NCBI GenBank assembly: GCA_014058105.1
Contig: JACGCM010002082.1
Span: 372,001-436,000 of the forward strand
Source: Kingdonia uniflora
Taxonomy: Eukaryota; Streptophyta; Magnoliopsida; Ranunculales; Circaeasteraceae
Length of the DNA stretch: 64,000 bases
Direction: 5' to 3'
Part shown: positions 10,222 through 20,470 of the stretch, piece after piece
Layout of the letters: each line of letters begins with the position of its first letter
Numbering within the stretch: the first letter of the stretch is position 1
Program-made: the position numbers and the translations under genes
Notes under the pieces: model-generated
Told to the model about the DNA's origin: nothing
Seen by the model: only the letters and a program-made list of their open reading frames with translations
The model's database searches: none

Positions 10222-11333
10222 CAGGAAGCCACTACCATACTTACCGAACTCCATGAAGGCAATTGCGGTTCTTACACCTCCGATCGATCTATGGCTCTCC
10301 AAGCCATAACCCAAGGTTTATTCTGGCCCAATATAAAGAAACAAGCTGAAGAGTTTGCGAAATACTATGATAAATGCCAACGTCAGGCCCACGACATTCG
10401 AAGCCCCTTACAAGACCTCCATTACAACCAAGTTATTTGGCCATTCAAGCGGGGGGCCATTGATCTGGAAGGTCCTTTCCCAAAAGTTTCGGGCAGTAGA
10501 GAACACATTCTAGTGGCTACAGATTATTTTACTTAATAGGTCAAAGTCGTGCCTCTATGTCAAACCAGGGAAGAAGAAGTCATCAAGTTCTTATGGGAAA
10601 ATATCATCACACATTTTGGCTGCCCTCACATGATTCGATGCAACAACAGTCCACAGTTTATCGGGAATAAAGTTTAAAATTTCCTCAAGAAGTAAAACAT
10701 TATCCTTTCCCCCTCAGCAACTTATTACCCACAGGGAAATGGTAAGGTTAAAGCAATCATTAAAACTAAAGTCAATGGTCTCAAGAAACGCGTCGATCAT
10801 AAGAAAGGCTGATGGGTTCAAAATTTACAACATGTACTCTGAACCTATCGAACTACTCTAAGAAAGGCAACGGGCTTAACCCCTTTCCACCTAGCCTCTG
10901 GTACTGAAACTGTGCTGCCTAATCAGTTTGAAGTGCCAACGTACGACCCCACCTCCCCGATGAAGATAACGAGTTTGAACTTGGATACAATATGTTATGG
11001 ATCGATGAAACCAGAGATCGAGCCATCACTAACCTCGGCCGTTATCACCTCTCTCTCCATATGTCATACAACAAAATAGTTTGACCTAGAAGCTTTGATA
11101 TTGGAGATTTGGTACTTCGACGAGTCATACCCACTTCGAAGCCTCACAATGTCGGCAAGTTATCCGAATCCTGTGAAGGACCTTATGTCGTGTACGAAAA
11201 AACCAAAAGAAGATCCTATTATTTGATGACAGAAGTTGAGGAGCCTTTAACCAATCCTTGGAACAGGATGCAATTAGTCTCATATATTAGGCCACGGCCA
11301 CCACTTTGTTCAGCTGATATAAATAAAGTATAA
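10222..11333 (+). pseudogene. Element B: integrase
   Basis: Pieces in order: LHEGNCGSYTSDRSMALQAITQGLFW with CQRQAHD (zinc-binding region, one Cys of the usual pair replaced), AIDLEGPF (first catalytic Asp, about 10457), VATDYFT, two stops, CNNSPQF for DNGPQF (Asp replaced by Asn, about 10639), GNGKVKAIIK for GNGQAEITNK (Glu replaced by Lys, about 10737), and the C-terminal SESCEGPYVVYEKTKRRSYY module with PWNRMQLVSY (11160-11280), which matches the GPY/F end of chromointegrase-like proteins. Two of the three DDE residues are gone, so the copy cannot integrate. Confidence 0.85.
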
Positions 11334-11379
11334 TCAATGAACATATTTTTCTTCTCTGAGCTTTATCGCATATCTCCTG
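11334..11379. other. Junction between pol and the 3'UTR of element B
   Basis: A short AT-rich linker that begins the 3' untranslated region. It includes 'ataaataaagta' (about 11318-11330), just upstream of the tandem array. Confidence 0.3.
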
Positions 11380-12270
11380 TGAACTTCTTGATTTGGTCAA
11401 ACCTAAGGATCATGTCAACCTTACGACCGGACTGATACTTGGGGGAAACCTCGAAGTTTTTCAAAGCTCCAATTTGAGCAAACCCGAGTGGCATGAATGG
11501 TCGATAGACCGGACACCCAGGGATGCATTGGGGCTGACCACATAATGCTTCCTTTAGGCTCAAACCTGCGGATAAACCTAGAGGCGACCATCAAAGTCTA
11601 GTAAACTTATTGAGTTGGTCAAACCTAAGTATCATGTCAACCCTTCGACCCGACTGATACTTGGGGGTGACCTCAAAGTTTTACAAGGCTCAAATTTGAG
11701 CAAACCCGAGTGGCATGAATGGTCGGCAGATCAGACACTAGGGGATGCATTGGGGCCGACCACATAATGCTTCGTTTAGGCTTAAACCCGCAGATAGACC
11801 TGGGGGTGACCTTTGAAGTCCAGTGAACTTCTAAAGTTGGTCAAACCTAAGTATCATGTCAACCCTTGGACCTGACTGATACTTGGGGGCGACCTCAAAG
11901 TTTTTCAAGGCTCCAATTCGAGCAAACCCGAGTGGCATGAATGGTCGACAGACCGGACACTCGAAGATGCATTGGGGCTGGCCACATAATGCTTTATTTA
12001 GGCTCAAACCTGCGGCTAGACCCAGGGGTGACCTACGAAGTCTAATAAACTTCTTGAGTTGGTCAAACCTAAGTATCATGTCAACCCTTCGACCTGACTG
12101 ATTCTCAGGGGTGGCCTTGAAGTTCTTTAAGATTCCAGTTCAAGCAAACCTGAGTGACATGAATGGTCGACAGACCGGATGCTCGGGGTTGCATTACAGC
12201 CGACCATATCATGCTTCGCCCAGACTCTACCCGCGGCTAGAAATAGTCGGGGTCGACCTTCGACATCTGG
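11380..12270. repeat. 222-bp tandem array, 4 copies, in the 3'UTR of element B
   Basis: The marker 'catgaatggtcg' recurs at about 11492, 11714, 11936 and 12158, exactly 222 bp apart each time. Each unit also carries 'ggtcaaacctaagtatcatgtcaac' (split here by small changes) and 'ttggggctgaccacataatg'. The array lies between the end of integrase and the antisense gene. The ORFs on both strands across it are the repeat unit translated. Confidence 0.92.
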
Positions 12271-12640
12271 TGTACTCTATACTTCAATTATCAAACAAGG
12301 ATACCAGCATATATATATACCAGCAAGTCAAGTCAAATACATGCCAACAATTCAAGTCTAATACATACTCACAAGTCGAATTCAACTACATTATACATTG
12401 TTCACATTCTACCTATCCAACACACTGAATAAAAAAAAATGGGGAGAGAGAGTTCATTACAGATGACAGAGGCCAAAGAAAATGCGTTCTGCAAATACAC
12501 CACTCACACAGGATTGGCCACACTTATGCCTTCTCCATGATCTTCAACAGCAACACCACCACTGCCTTTGACAACGGGGTTCATTCCATAGACATCAGCA
12601 GCACCTTCGACCATAGAAACCTTCTACAATATTTCCACCA
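12271..12640. other. Element B: AT-rich 3'UTR segment downstream of the antisense gene
   Basis: It contains a (TA)n-like run at 12308-12320 and three spaced copies of an 'aagtc(a/t)aatac' word (12320-12375). It would be the 3' end region of the minus-strand gene. No gene is seen. Confidence 0.35.
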
Positions 12641-14695
12641 CCAACACCATCCCCTTCTGCTACCACATCTCTAGCACATCTCTAGCACCTACGGGATCTG
12701 CTACCTCATCTCTAGCACCTCCCCCTATAGGGTCTACTTCCATCCCTTCTGTTTGTGCAACATCTTTGATAGAAGGCTCTTCCGTTGGATGGAGCTCGAA
12801 GGTCTTTGGATCGTATCCCAACCCATCTATAAATTTCTTCAGGGTTGTGGTCACGTCACACTCTTCATCACACAGTACCTGGAAATGTGTTTTGTTATTC
12901 TGCAGCTGCTCATCCTTACTAGCCAGCTTCGCCTCTAGCACTGCTACCTTCTAATTATTGTTGATGATCGCAGCTTTAATTTCCCTCGCAGTATCGGCTC
13001 AAATCTGCAACACATCTCGCTCTAGCATACCGACCTGGGTCTCCCGCGAATGGCCCCCAGCGAGAGCTCAAGCCTGTCCCTCACCTTCTTCAGCTAGTCA
13101 CTCGATACCTTATGAGATTAGTTATAAGATATCAACCAAGCACTTGCCTGCACGAATACTCGATTAAATTGACAATTTTCAAGGAATAATTTCAACTTCA
13201 AAATCCATAAAACTTACCTGATGCAGAGCTTTGCTAACCTGCTTCAGCTCTTCATCCGGGTTTATGCCGATGAGAGTAGTCATCTACTCGGCCATTACTC
13301 GAGCGCTCTACTCCAGTTCAGCCTCGCGTTGCCTCACTTCGCCTGGGTCATCCACATCATCGGCCATCAGCTCAAGAGCCCTCTTTAGCAAAGTTATCTT
13401 CGTTTGTATTATTTTTGAAGCTTCGTCAATGACTTTGCCTTTATCCTTGCTGATCTGCCGTGGTACCTTGGGAACAGTCTCGGGCACACTCGACCGTATC
13501 ATCCCAGTCCCTCATTGTCGAGACCTCGTTACATAGCTCAACTTTTGGCTCAAATTGTCGTAATCCATCTTACCTGCCTTCGTCTAGGTACCTCCTTCTT
13601 TCCTCTTCCTCGATGGCCCAACAGTAACATGAACATCTCTTAGCAACGTGTCTGTCTTCTTTTGTCTCCGTCTCACAATACCAAACTTCTAAAAAATAAT
13701 ATTCACTCACTCATCGCTATCCTTAATAAGGGCGTCAATGTACGTCCTCGGGTTCTTCAATAAATTATTGGCGGGTTCTGCAAAACAACAAAGAAAAGAT
13801 CAAAAGTTTATTCAAACCACATAATGAACATACTTCGGCTGTTAACTTACTTGCGTTGTACAGCCTATGCTTTAGCTCATGTTCCACCTCCCCCTGTGCA
13901 TTCTCATAGTTCCCCTTCACCACCACAAAATCCTTATCCCACCCATGCCTAGTTGAACATAGGTCAAATAACCATGGTCCGCATGGCATTGAATGTGATA
14001 TGTCCCTACCTTCTTCTTTTTTTTCCTCAAATAGAACGACATTGTAGAACCACTTGATCAAAAACATCCATTCGCGTTTCAACTCCACATTCATCCCTTC
14101 GACGACCCTCATCATTTCATAAGAGTTGTCATCCATTTAGCATAGGGCTACATCTCAAAAGTTCAACACCTACTTCACCAGCCATCGAAGAGGTAGTTGC
14201 ATCCCTAAACGAATTTGGCCTCAGAATGCCATAATCCCCACCTAGGGGGGAATCCTTAAACATATACTCGGCCCTTAATGGCGCCAGAAGAACACCCACC
14301 TTCGCCAACACATGTTTAACCATAAATTATTCTAGCCTCGCCTACTCCTGAGGTGAGACCGGCCCCACAGTTGTCAAATCATCATCCGTCCCTTTACTAC
14401 TATCACCCTCTTCCTCTTCCCCCTCGTCCCTTTCATTACCCGAAGGTTCGACTGTATCATTATTCCCCCTTCCCTCTCTTTCATCCCCTTCCTAATTTTT
14501 TCCTTCGTCACTCTCTCTGACTACTCAAGCCCTACGATGGCTCCTAATCGAAGCTCCAACACCTGGCGCTACTACGACCAACGGGGCATCCGTTGCAATT
14601 TCTAATACTTCTGCATCACTGCTCTTACCCCCTCGACCTCGCCCAGATATACTTGGTTGATTTACTTTGTCCTCCTCCTCATCTACCAGCCTCAT
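12641..14695 (-). pseudogene. Element B: antisense intron-containing gene as3 (coiled coil)
   Basis: The minus-strand frame starts about 14695 (MRLVDEEDKVNQ), passes an acidic stretch, MVKHVLAKVGVLLAPL, and MDDNSYEMMRVVEGMN...PWLFDLCSTRHGWDKDFVVVKG, which aligns with exon 2 of as3 in element C (MNENMWEVVSICESLN, CFFDLNSAGRSWND). A donor GTAAGT after ...LYNA (intron first base 13850) and a polypyrimidine/GCAG acceptor (last base 13778) join in frame to ...KPANNLLKNPRTY. A second GTAAGT donor follows SKALHQ (13217), phase 0, as in the other copies. The last exon is coiled coil (LEAKLASKDEQLQNNKTHF). Layout resembles the plant 'putative gypsy type transposon' family; function is unknown. Confidence 0.68.
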
Positions 14696-16040
14696 CCTCA
14701 AAGTATGACGGGTACATATTATACCCTACCGAAGAATAGTATTGAGATTAGCTCCATAATATTATCTACCCTCATTATCAGGCCGACCTACGACCAAATA
14801 TTCGATTACTACCTCGCCCCTCCAAATTATCACTTTGTCAGACTTCCAGCCACATCTATTACACCCTCCTTCAGGCAAGCCATTACCGGCAACCTAGCAA
14901 AAGCTTACCTCACCGTACAAATAAAACAAAAGGAGAAGCAACAGCAAAAAAATAATTCCTATCTTTACCTAGAAGCCAGAGAGGCATACCTATTTGAGTA
15001 GATTAAATTTATCAGCGACAATGGCATTTTCTTTCCTCCTCTCCAGCAAGTTTAAACTGTAACAATGGCATATGTTTTCTTTCCTTCCTTCCCTTTCTAT
15101 CTCTGATTGTTTGGGAACAGTAACTTTCTCTTTCTCTTTCACCTCTTTAAGTACCTCCAAGAAAAATAAAACCGTCTTGATTTCTCCCACTCACCATCAT
15201 TACCACTCCTTCACTCCCCCCTCATTTTTGGGCATGATGTGTTTTGCCCATATTTCCCTTACTTGCACCCACGTGCGCGTCACACACTTACACCAGATAA
15301 TACTTTTTGTTGCCCTCTTGAACCTTCTGACACACTACCCAAAGTTGTCAACTCATGCCCACATGTTACCTCCACCTCTTTTCCATACCTGAGGAAAGAT
15401 AATGATGGTCTACAGTAACACACTACTCTATGAATAGTATTACCTCTGACATTTCTACTATTTTGGCTGTCAGCTTTTGTATTCAAAACCTCCCATACAG
15501 TCGTCTTCAATTAATCTTATTCATTCCATAATAGTTGTACCCTTCGACCACAAACATTTTCAAGCCATCTCAAGCTTTCATTTTCGAATCATCGTCTATA
15601 TTTAACCACAATCCCTTGTACATATACATAAGTTCTTGAAGCTTCAGTCAATACTTTTTGTTCAATGAAAGAATAAAATTTTCTTACCACTTTTATTAGT
15701 TTTTATTACTCAAGTTCGAAGTTCAACAATTAAACTACGCCTACTTTATCATCGTCTACATTACCTATAACTGTTATATTACCATACTTCGACAAACACT
15801 ACATTGTTTCATTCAAAAAGTCATCGGGCATACCTCACCAACATCAAAAACAATAGAGAGAAGCAACAAAAATAACAGCAATAGCAACAACAAACAACTC
15901 CCTCTACATACCCACCCACAATATTGAAGACCCCCCTATTTACATACGGGGCAGTTCTTATAGAACCCCGCCTGAGACTCGGCGGTATCATTCGCCTCCA
16001 CCTGGTCTTTTGCTAGGCTTTTTAGCATGAAATACTGGTT
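14696..16040. other. Element B: region between antisense gene and LTR-proximal ORF
   Basis: Several short ORFs exist on both strands (for example minus 14990-15190, lysine/glutamate rich), but none is recognisable and none is clearly conserved in the other elements. Sequence is AT-rich with scattered pyrimidine runs. It probably contains remains of first exons or introns of the antisense block; this is inference. Confidence 0.3.
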
Positions 16041-16259
16041 ACTCACATGCAGGCCCAATCATTGCATTACTCTCCACCAGTGCGCATACGAATGCCCACA
16101 GATCTCCTCCCCCGGCTCCAGCTCCACCAGATCATGCAGTACCACATCCAACCCATGATCTCCAAAAAGCTTTTGTTTCAGCGCCATCGCCTTCTCCTCA
16201 ATACGCCGGTTCTTCTCCTTCATTTTCTTCTGGTAATGAGTGTTTGGAGTAGTTTCCAT
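16041..16259 (-). pseudogene. Element B: LTR-proximal antisense ORF as1
   Basis: A minus-strand ORF of about 66 codons starts at 16259 (METTPNTHYQKKMKEKN). It contains MALKQKLFGDHGLDVV, which lines up with LKLKYFGDQSLEN of the same-position ORF in element C (start 50037) and RYFGDQSLEM in A (start 62861). A 'catgtgagtaac' just after ...WWRVMQ could be a splice donor. A TATA box lies 65-72 bp upstream. The sequence match between B and A/C is short; the conserved position and promoter carry most of the argument. Function is unknown. Confidence 0.5.
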
Positions 16260-16301
16260 TATTTAGATTACTCAAGAAAGAAGATGAAGAATGTTTGAAA
16301 T

Positions 16302-16314
16302 CCCCCCCCCCCCC
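16302..16314. repeat. C13 homopolymer run
   Basis: Thirteen consecutive C on the plus strand, immediately downstream of the antisense TATA box in the minus-strand direction, within the presumed 5' leader of as1 of element B. It is likely to vary in length. Confidence 0.6.
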
Positions 16315-16323
16315 AATAACCCC

Positions 16324-16331
16324 TATTTATA
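16324..16331 (-). promoter_or_regulatory. Antisense TATA box of element B
   Basis: On the minus strand the context is 'ggtataaataggg', a strong TATA box 65-72 bp upstream of the as1 ATG at 16259. Elements C (50106-50116) and A (62928-62937) have one at nearly the same distance (67-79 bp). Confidence 0.65.
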
Positions 16332-16485
16332 CCTTGATAACATGAAATTTATTACCTCCTTAATCAACACTTACCTTAATTACTCTCTTCAAAACTGCCC
16401 ATATTCAACCTGTTAACTCTTCAACTTCCCATGCCTAACAGAATTTTTTAACATGCGCCATCGAAACCAATTTTCGAGGCCCTTG

Positions 16486-16500
16486 CCGAGAGGGGGTGAA
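16486..16500 (+). other. Element B polypurine tract
   Basis: 'gagagggggtgaa' sits directly against the 3' LTR start at 16501, as expected for the plus-strand primer of reverse transcription. Confidence 0.8.
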
Positions 16501-17203
16501 TGTAGTAGCCTACTCTTAGCCTTCCAGCACCAGTTGAATACTCGTAGGCTGCATCAAAAACTACCTAGAGACTCGAAGCCCAGCAAGACTAGCAACTAAG
16601 TCCACAAAACTTTCCGTGATTAATTAAACACTCGAAGGCATCATCGAGGCTAACTTCCATAGTCAAAGCCAAAGATAAACGGTTAACACCAGAACTCAGT
16701 ATCAGAACCAAAAAGACTTCGACCATAGAAGTACATGGTCGAAGGAAGACACATCTGACAGCTAGCTCACCTGAAAGAATTGTAAAATGAGCCGCCAGAC
16801 AACTTATGTGTCAGAACTGACTCCGCGTACTGAACAGCTATCCCAAAGGATATACATGTAATCTGACCTCCCATGGTGAGTCACCCTTATCCTATCTCCT
16901 ATAAATAAGAAGGAGGTGACACGATGAAGAGGTTAAAAAAATTCTCCCAAAATCCCTTCAAGATTACATTCAAACACCCTGTAACCTTCTTCTTATTCGA
17001 CCTGTCATCTAACTCAATATATATCAACTCTTATTAAAATTCTCGCTAAAGGTCGCAGAGAACCCTATTCATGGACTCTACGCAAGTACGTAGTGCATTA
17101 AACTAGTTGTTTATAGCCTTATATATTTGCTAATACTTCTAGCCGAGGGTAACCTTTAAGGTGTAAGAGCCCAGTTTCTCCTCTACGAAATTAGGCCCCT
17201 ATA
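16501..17203 (+). repeat. Element B 3' LTR
   Basis: 703 bp, beginning TGTAGTAG. The final CA has changed to TA (ends 'cccctata'). It is alignable throughout with 5016-5719; by eye about 85-87% identical over the first 300 bp. It is followed by the target duplication 'attgc' and then element A's integrase. Confidence 0.92.
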
Positions 17204-17450
17204 ATTGCCAGCCTAGGTTGATATCACCATATGCTTGCCAGTTCATACAACATAAAAGTCTAAAGCCGTACTTTCCAAATCAACGATCTTGTCCTTAGAG
17301 AAATCCCTCCACACCGTAAAGAGGCACATGCCAGGAAACTGGCAAGAAACTAGGAGGGTCTATTCCTAATCACTAGTCTAACTTGTTTGGGATCATATTA
17401 TCTCATGACTAAGCAAGGAGTTTGAATCCCAACTCCATGGAACACTAGGC
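17204..17450 (+). pseudogene. Element A: integrase C-terminal end (resumes after element B)
   Basis: 'attgccagcctaggttgatatcac' (17204 on, shown in part) continues A's integrase from 5015 and parallels element C at 22685-22830 (AIANLGGYYHMLSNSFNKRV, FQIDDLVLREIS). Fragments such as FQINDLVLREI are readable near 17275-17310. The piece is about 80 codons long and lacks a good GPY/F module. Stops are present. Confidence 0.75.
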
Positions 17451-17988
17451 AACTGAAACGGTATTATCGTTAAGTCCGTCACTACTCTACTCTAAATTCT
17501 CGCCCTTTCCATTCCAAAAGTGAGATTTTTATCTCCATACAATGTACATTCTACTCTATTCAATGAAAACTTCTAACTTTTTTCTCACGCAACTCTCTAC
17601 TTATGTAAACAATACATTGATTAAAACAAAGGTAATACTAGCTTTCAGTCGACCTCTATTCCAGTTAAAGTAAAGGTAAAACTAGCTTTCAAACCTCACT
17701 TTATACATACTCTACGATTAAAATAAAGAATATACTAGTTTCCCATCTAAGAACTCCGCCAGACATAAGATAAAGCAAAGATAAAACTAGCTTTCATCTC
17801 TTAATATGGCTGCGATAATTATACTGATTAAAGCAAAGGTAAAACTAGCTTTCAGTCGAACTCTATACATACTTTACGATTAAAATAAAGATAATACTAA
17901 TTTTTAATCAAAGAACTCTATCAGACATAAGATAAAGCAAAAGTAAAACTAGCTTTCATCTCTCAATATGGCTGCAACAATTATACCT
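17451..17988. repeat. Element A: 3'UTR with ~170-bp tandem repeats (left part)
   Basis: After a stretch that parallels 22910-23060 of element C, repeat units appear with the marker 'agacataagataaagc' at 17761 and 17933 (172 bp apart), and a further copy of the unit continues at 50996 (marker near 51098). Sub-motifs are 'gcaaaggtaaaactagcttt' and 'caatatggctgcgac'. The array is cut by the insertion of element C at 17988/50996. Confidence 0.85.
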
Positions 17989-18604
17989 GTAGAGGCCTAC
18001 CCCCCTATCTTACCTAAATCGAGTTATCTCTAGTTCGAACTACCTCTATGTCAGATCCACGCATTCTCCACATGACTCCTCCAGTCAATATTGCCACCTA
18101 CTCCACGAACTGATGAAAAACATTGGTCAAGCTCAAATAGAAAAAACCTGAACAAATCAAAGTCACCTATCTCCCATGAACTTAGCAGTTACTCAGTCAA
18201 CCACCACTAACCACATTGTTCGGAGAACATGCTTCAGCGTGATGAAGAACTGCGGAGAAGGCTTATACAAAGAAAAAGCTCCATAAGAGATAGGGACCAG
18301 AAAAATATATGATAAATTACCAAGAAAACTATATTTTCTAGATTCTCAAAACTTCCAACTTTTTATTCACAATATCAAGCATTTCAAAATCAAGAGATCA
18401 CTTATAATAAGATATCAGCCTCAAGCAATAAACATCACTATTATAAACATCCTCAACCCGAGGTCGTGGTCTTTTTACCTATCCGTAGGTTTTCCAAGCT
18501 AAACACCTGTGTCATTTCTTACTTTTTATTAGATTTAATCACAGGTACATTAGTGTAAGAGCTCATTCCAAGCCACTTTAAGCTTACAGAATTAGGCCAT
18601 TACA
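17989..18604 (+). repeat. Element C 5' LTR
   Basis: 616 bp, TGTAGAGGCC...GGCCATTACA. It matches 50381-50995 (C's 3' LTR) and 63200-63813 (A's 3' LTR) along the whole length. Its TATA region is weakened (TATACAAA near 18264) compared with TATATAAA in the 3' copy. Confidence 0.92.
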
Positions 18605-18622
18605 TTTGCTCTATCTACATAT
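18605..18622 (+). other. Element C primer-binding site
   Basis: 'tttgctctatctacatat' directly follows the LTR. It aligns with element B's 'tttggtaccgtctgtact', allowing one gap and several changes. It is decayed, so the primer tRNA is not assigned. Confidence 0.5.
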
Positions 18623-18726
18623 CAAAATACTAAACTGAAGAAGGATCAGGGTGATCAAAGCGTGCCAAGGGAAACACCATTAACCCTCAAAAAGGCAGTT
18701 CATAAGTCAAACCGGTTTTCCCAAAG

Positions 18727-19092
18727 ATGAATGTTCGGATCTCCAAAAATTTTCCAATCTTCTCAGAGGATAAGCTCTACCGTCTCTCCCAACCATTGGA
18801 ATCAATCGAGAACAGATCGTACTGCATGCATCATAAGGTAAACCGTCATTCCACTGATAATTCCTATACTTTACAGAGATTGCTCGAATACATTTTCAAG
18901 GAGGGATGGATGTTCGAATATATTGTCAACCTGGAATCATACAAGGATAACATCTATAAGAAGCAGCTTAAAGTTATCCAGGTCAAAGATCAAGCTGAGG
19001 AGAAGTATCTCTACCATATGCACCACCGTAACATGATCAAAATCTATCAGATCACCAACTCTAAGAGATTTAAGTGCATGAGACTGTCATAA
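18727..19092 (+). pseudogene. Element C: gag remnant (C-terminal motif only)
   Basis: A 121-codon ORF contains YCMHHKVNRHSTDNSYTLQR (about 18811-18870) followed by LLEYIFKEGW. This matches the C-x-F/H-H ... H-x-T-x-x-C/S-x-x-L ... E-x-x-I-x-x-G segment found near the end of Tat Gag proteins, ahead of the protease. The space between PBS and this motif is only about 200 bp, so the capsid domain seen in element B (5794-7200) has been deleted. C may therefore have moved with proteins supplied by relatives, or lost gag after insertion. Confidence 0.6.
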
Positions 19093-19199
19093 TGCTGCGA
19101 TCTCATACCTCAGGACAAAGAAGCCAAACTTCTACCTGAGTCAAGCAATCACCAGCTCGGAATCTCATTTGAAGATTATGATACTAGCCAAGTCAAGTT

Positions 19200-19652
19200 T
19201 CCACATCATGATGCATTAGTAATAATGCTCAAGATGAAGAAGTTTGTCATGCACACAATAATGATCGATACTGGCAGCATTATTGTGATTCTCTTTCAGA
19301 GCACTATCAACCAAATGGGATTGGAAGATCAAGTTATTTAAAGTGATACTGATATTAGTAGATTCAATGATTTCAAAGAAGAACAAGTAGGGAAGATCAT
19401 CTTACCAATTACCATAGGACCAACCACAATCAACGCCATCTTTTATGTGATCAACGTCAAATCTCATTATCTCGGGATTATGGGCCGTTGTTGGATTCAT
19501 AGCATGGAGGTAATCGCTTCCACCTATTATCAAGAACTCTATTTCAAACACAACGATGGTATCTATGAGATCAGGAGTAGTCAAAATCCTTCTCAAGCAT
19601 GTGAAAATACCATCTCTGTTATTCTAGATACCTCTGACAAGTATGTTGCATA
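19200..19652 (+). pseudogene. Element C: aspartic protease
   Basis: FVMHTIMIDTGSIIVILFQ (about 19233-19290) holds the DTGS catalytic motif. After one stop (19339) it continues GKIILPITIGPTTINAIFYV and HYLGIMGRCWIHSMEVIAST, the conserved Tat protease tail (G-R-x-W-I-H-x-M). It is of normal length (about 150 codons) and only slightly damaged. Confidence 0.8.
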
Positions 19653-19689
19653 GCAATTACAGAAAGCTAATTAGCCTGATGATCAGCCT

Positions 19690-20470
19690 TCCACAGAGTA
19701 GCCCATAGAATACATCAACATTGAAGGACCAAGCAGAGGTACTCTCCTCGGTACTAAGCTGGTTCAGCACAAAAAAGGTGCTCTCATTCAGTTCTTACGA
19801 CTAAATAGAGACATTTTTGCATGGCCTATCGAAGAGATGCCTGGGGTCGATCCGGCCAAGGCATGTCACAAATTGGCCATTATCATCAACGTCACGGTGG
19901 TCAAACAGAAATAGCGACGACTATCACGACGACTTTGAGATAAAGTTAACATGAAGATCGAGAAATTGATCAAAGTAGGATACATTCGAGAAGCCAAATA
20001 TCCAGATTGGATATCCAACATCGTCACTGTCCCAAAGAAGAATAGAAAAGTCCCAGTTTGTGTAGATTTCACCAATCTAAACAAACATACTCTAAAAGAT
20101 AGTTTTCCTCTTCCCAATATTTATCAGATCCTTAATTCTACAGCAGGTCACAAGCTCCTATCTATGATGGACGCTGCTTTTGGAAACAATCAGATTCCAC
20201 TCTTGGATGAAGATCAAGAAAAGATTATTTTCATTACTGAAAGAGGACTTTACTGCTGCAAAGTCATGCCCTTTAGACTCAAGAACACAGGTACGACTTA
20301 TCAAAGGTTGATGACTACTATGTTCAAAACACATCTTGGGAAAGTCGTAGAAGATAACATTGATGATCTATTGTTCAAAAGCATATAGTCCATCAACCAC
20401 ATTTTAGATCTTAACGCAATATTCAACATTCTTAGACCACCTCATCAGCAAGAAGAGGACTGAGGTTGAT
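19690..20470 (+). pseudogene. Element C: reverse transcriptase, first part (ends at an internal deletion)
   Basis: A linker (IEGPSRGTLLGT) leads to an open block 19951-20388: NIVTVPKKNRKVPVCVDF, KLLSMMDAAFGNNQIPL (motif A Asp), MPFRLKNTGTTYQRLM (motif B) and VEDNIDDLLFKS (YIDD box with Tyr replaced by Asn, both Asp kept). After a stop, ILDLNAIFNILR is followed almost at once by HLISKKR. Compared with element B, about 22 codons (YHMKxNPDKCxFGV... region) are missing at about 20437, with a frame change, so part of the palm/thumb boundary is deleted. Confidence 0.82.

Larger units (their letters stand above)
5016..17203 (+). mobile_element. Tat-lineage Ty3/gypsy element B (12.2 kb, inserted in A's integrase)
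   Basis: A complete but decayed copy with 5' LTR 5016-5719, PBS, gag, PR, RT-RH, aRNH, INT, a 222-bp tandem array, an antisense gene block, a polypurine tract and 3' LTR 16501-17203. Flanking 5-bp duplications are 'attac' (5011-5015) and 'attgc' (17204-17208). Joining A across B restores the order seen uninterrupted in element C near 22670-22720 ('ggaacg...aacctagg'). The two LTRs differ at about 16 of the first 125 positions by my count, mainly by transitions, so the insertion is old. Confidence 0.9.

Noticed and set aside
11363..12101. ORFs on both strands sharing ALCGQPQC-like peptides
   Set aside because: Translation of the 222-bp tandem unit of element B, not a gene.
12660..14323. Host gene on the minus strand (introns, coiled coil)
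   Set aside because: It lies between the pol region and the 3' LTR of element B, and homologues occupy the same place in A, C and F, so it belongs to the retrotransposons.
5016..17203. Integrated pararetrovirus
   Set aside because: Paired LTRs with TG...CA ends, 5-bp target duplications, a PBS, a polypurine tract, a DDE integrase and an aRNH domain identify a Ty3/gypsy Tat element; no movement or coat protein is seen.
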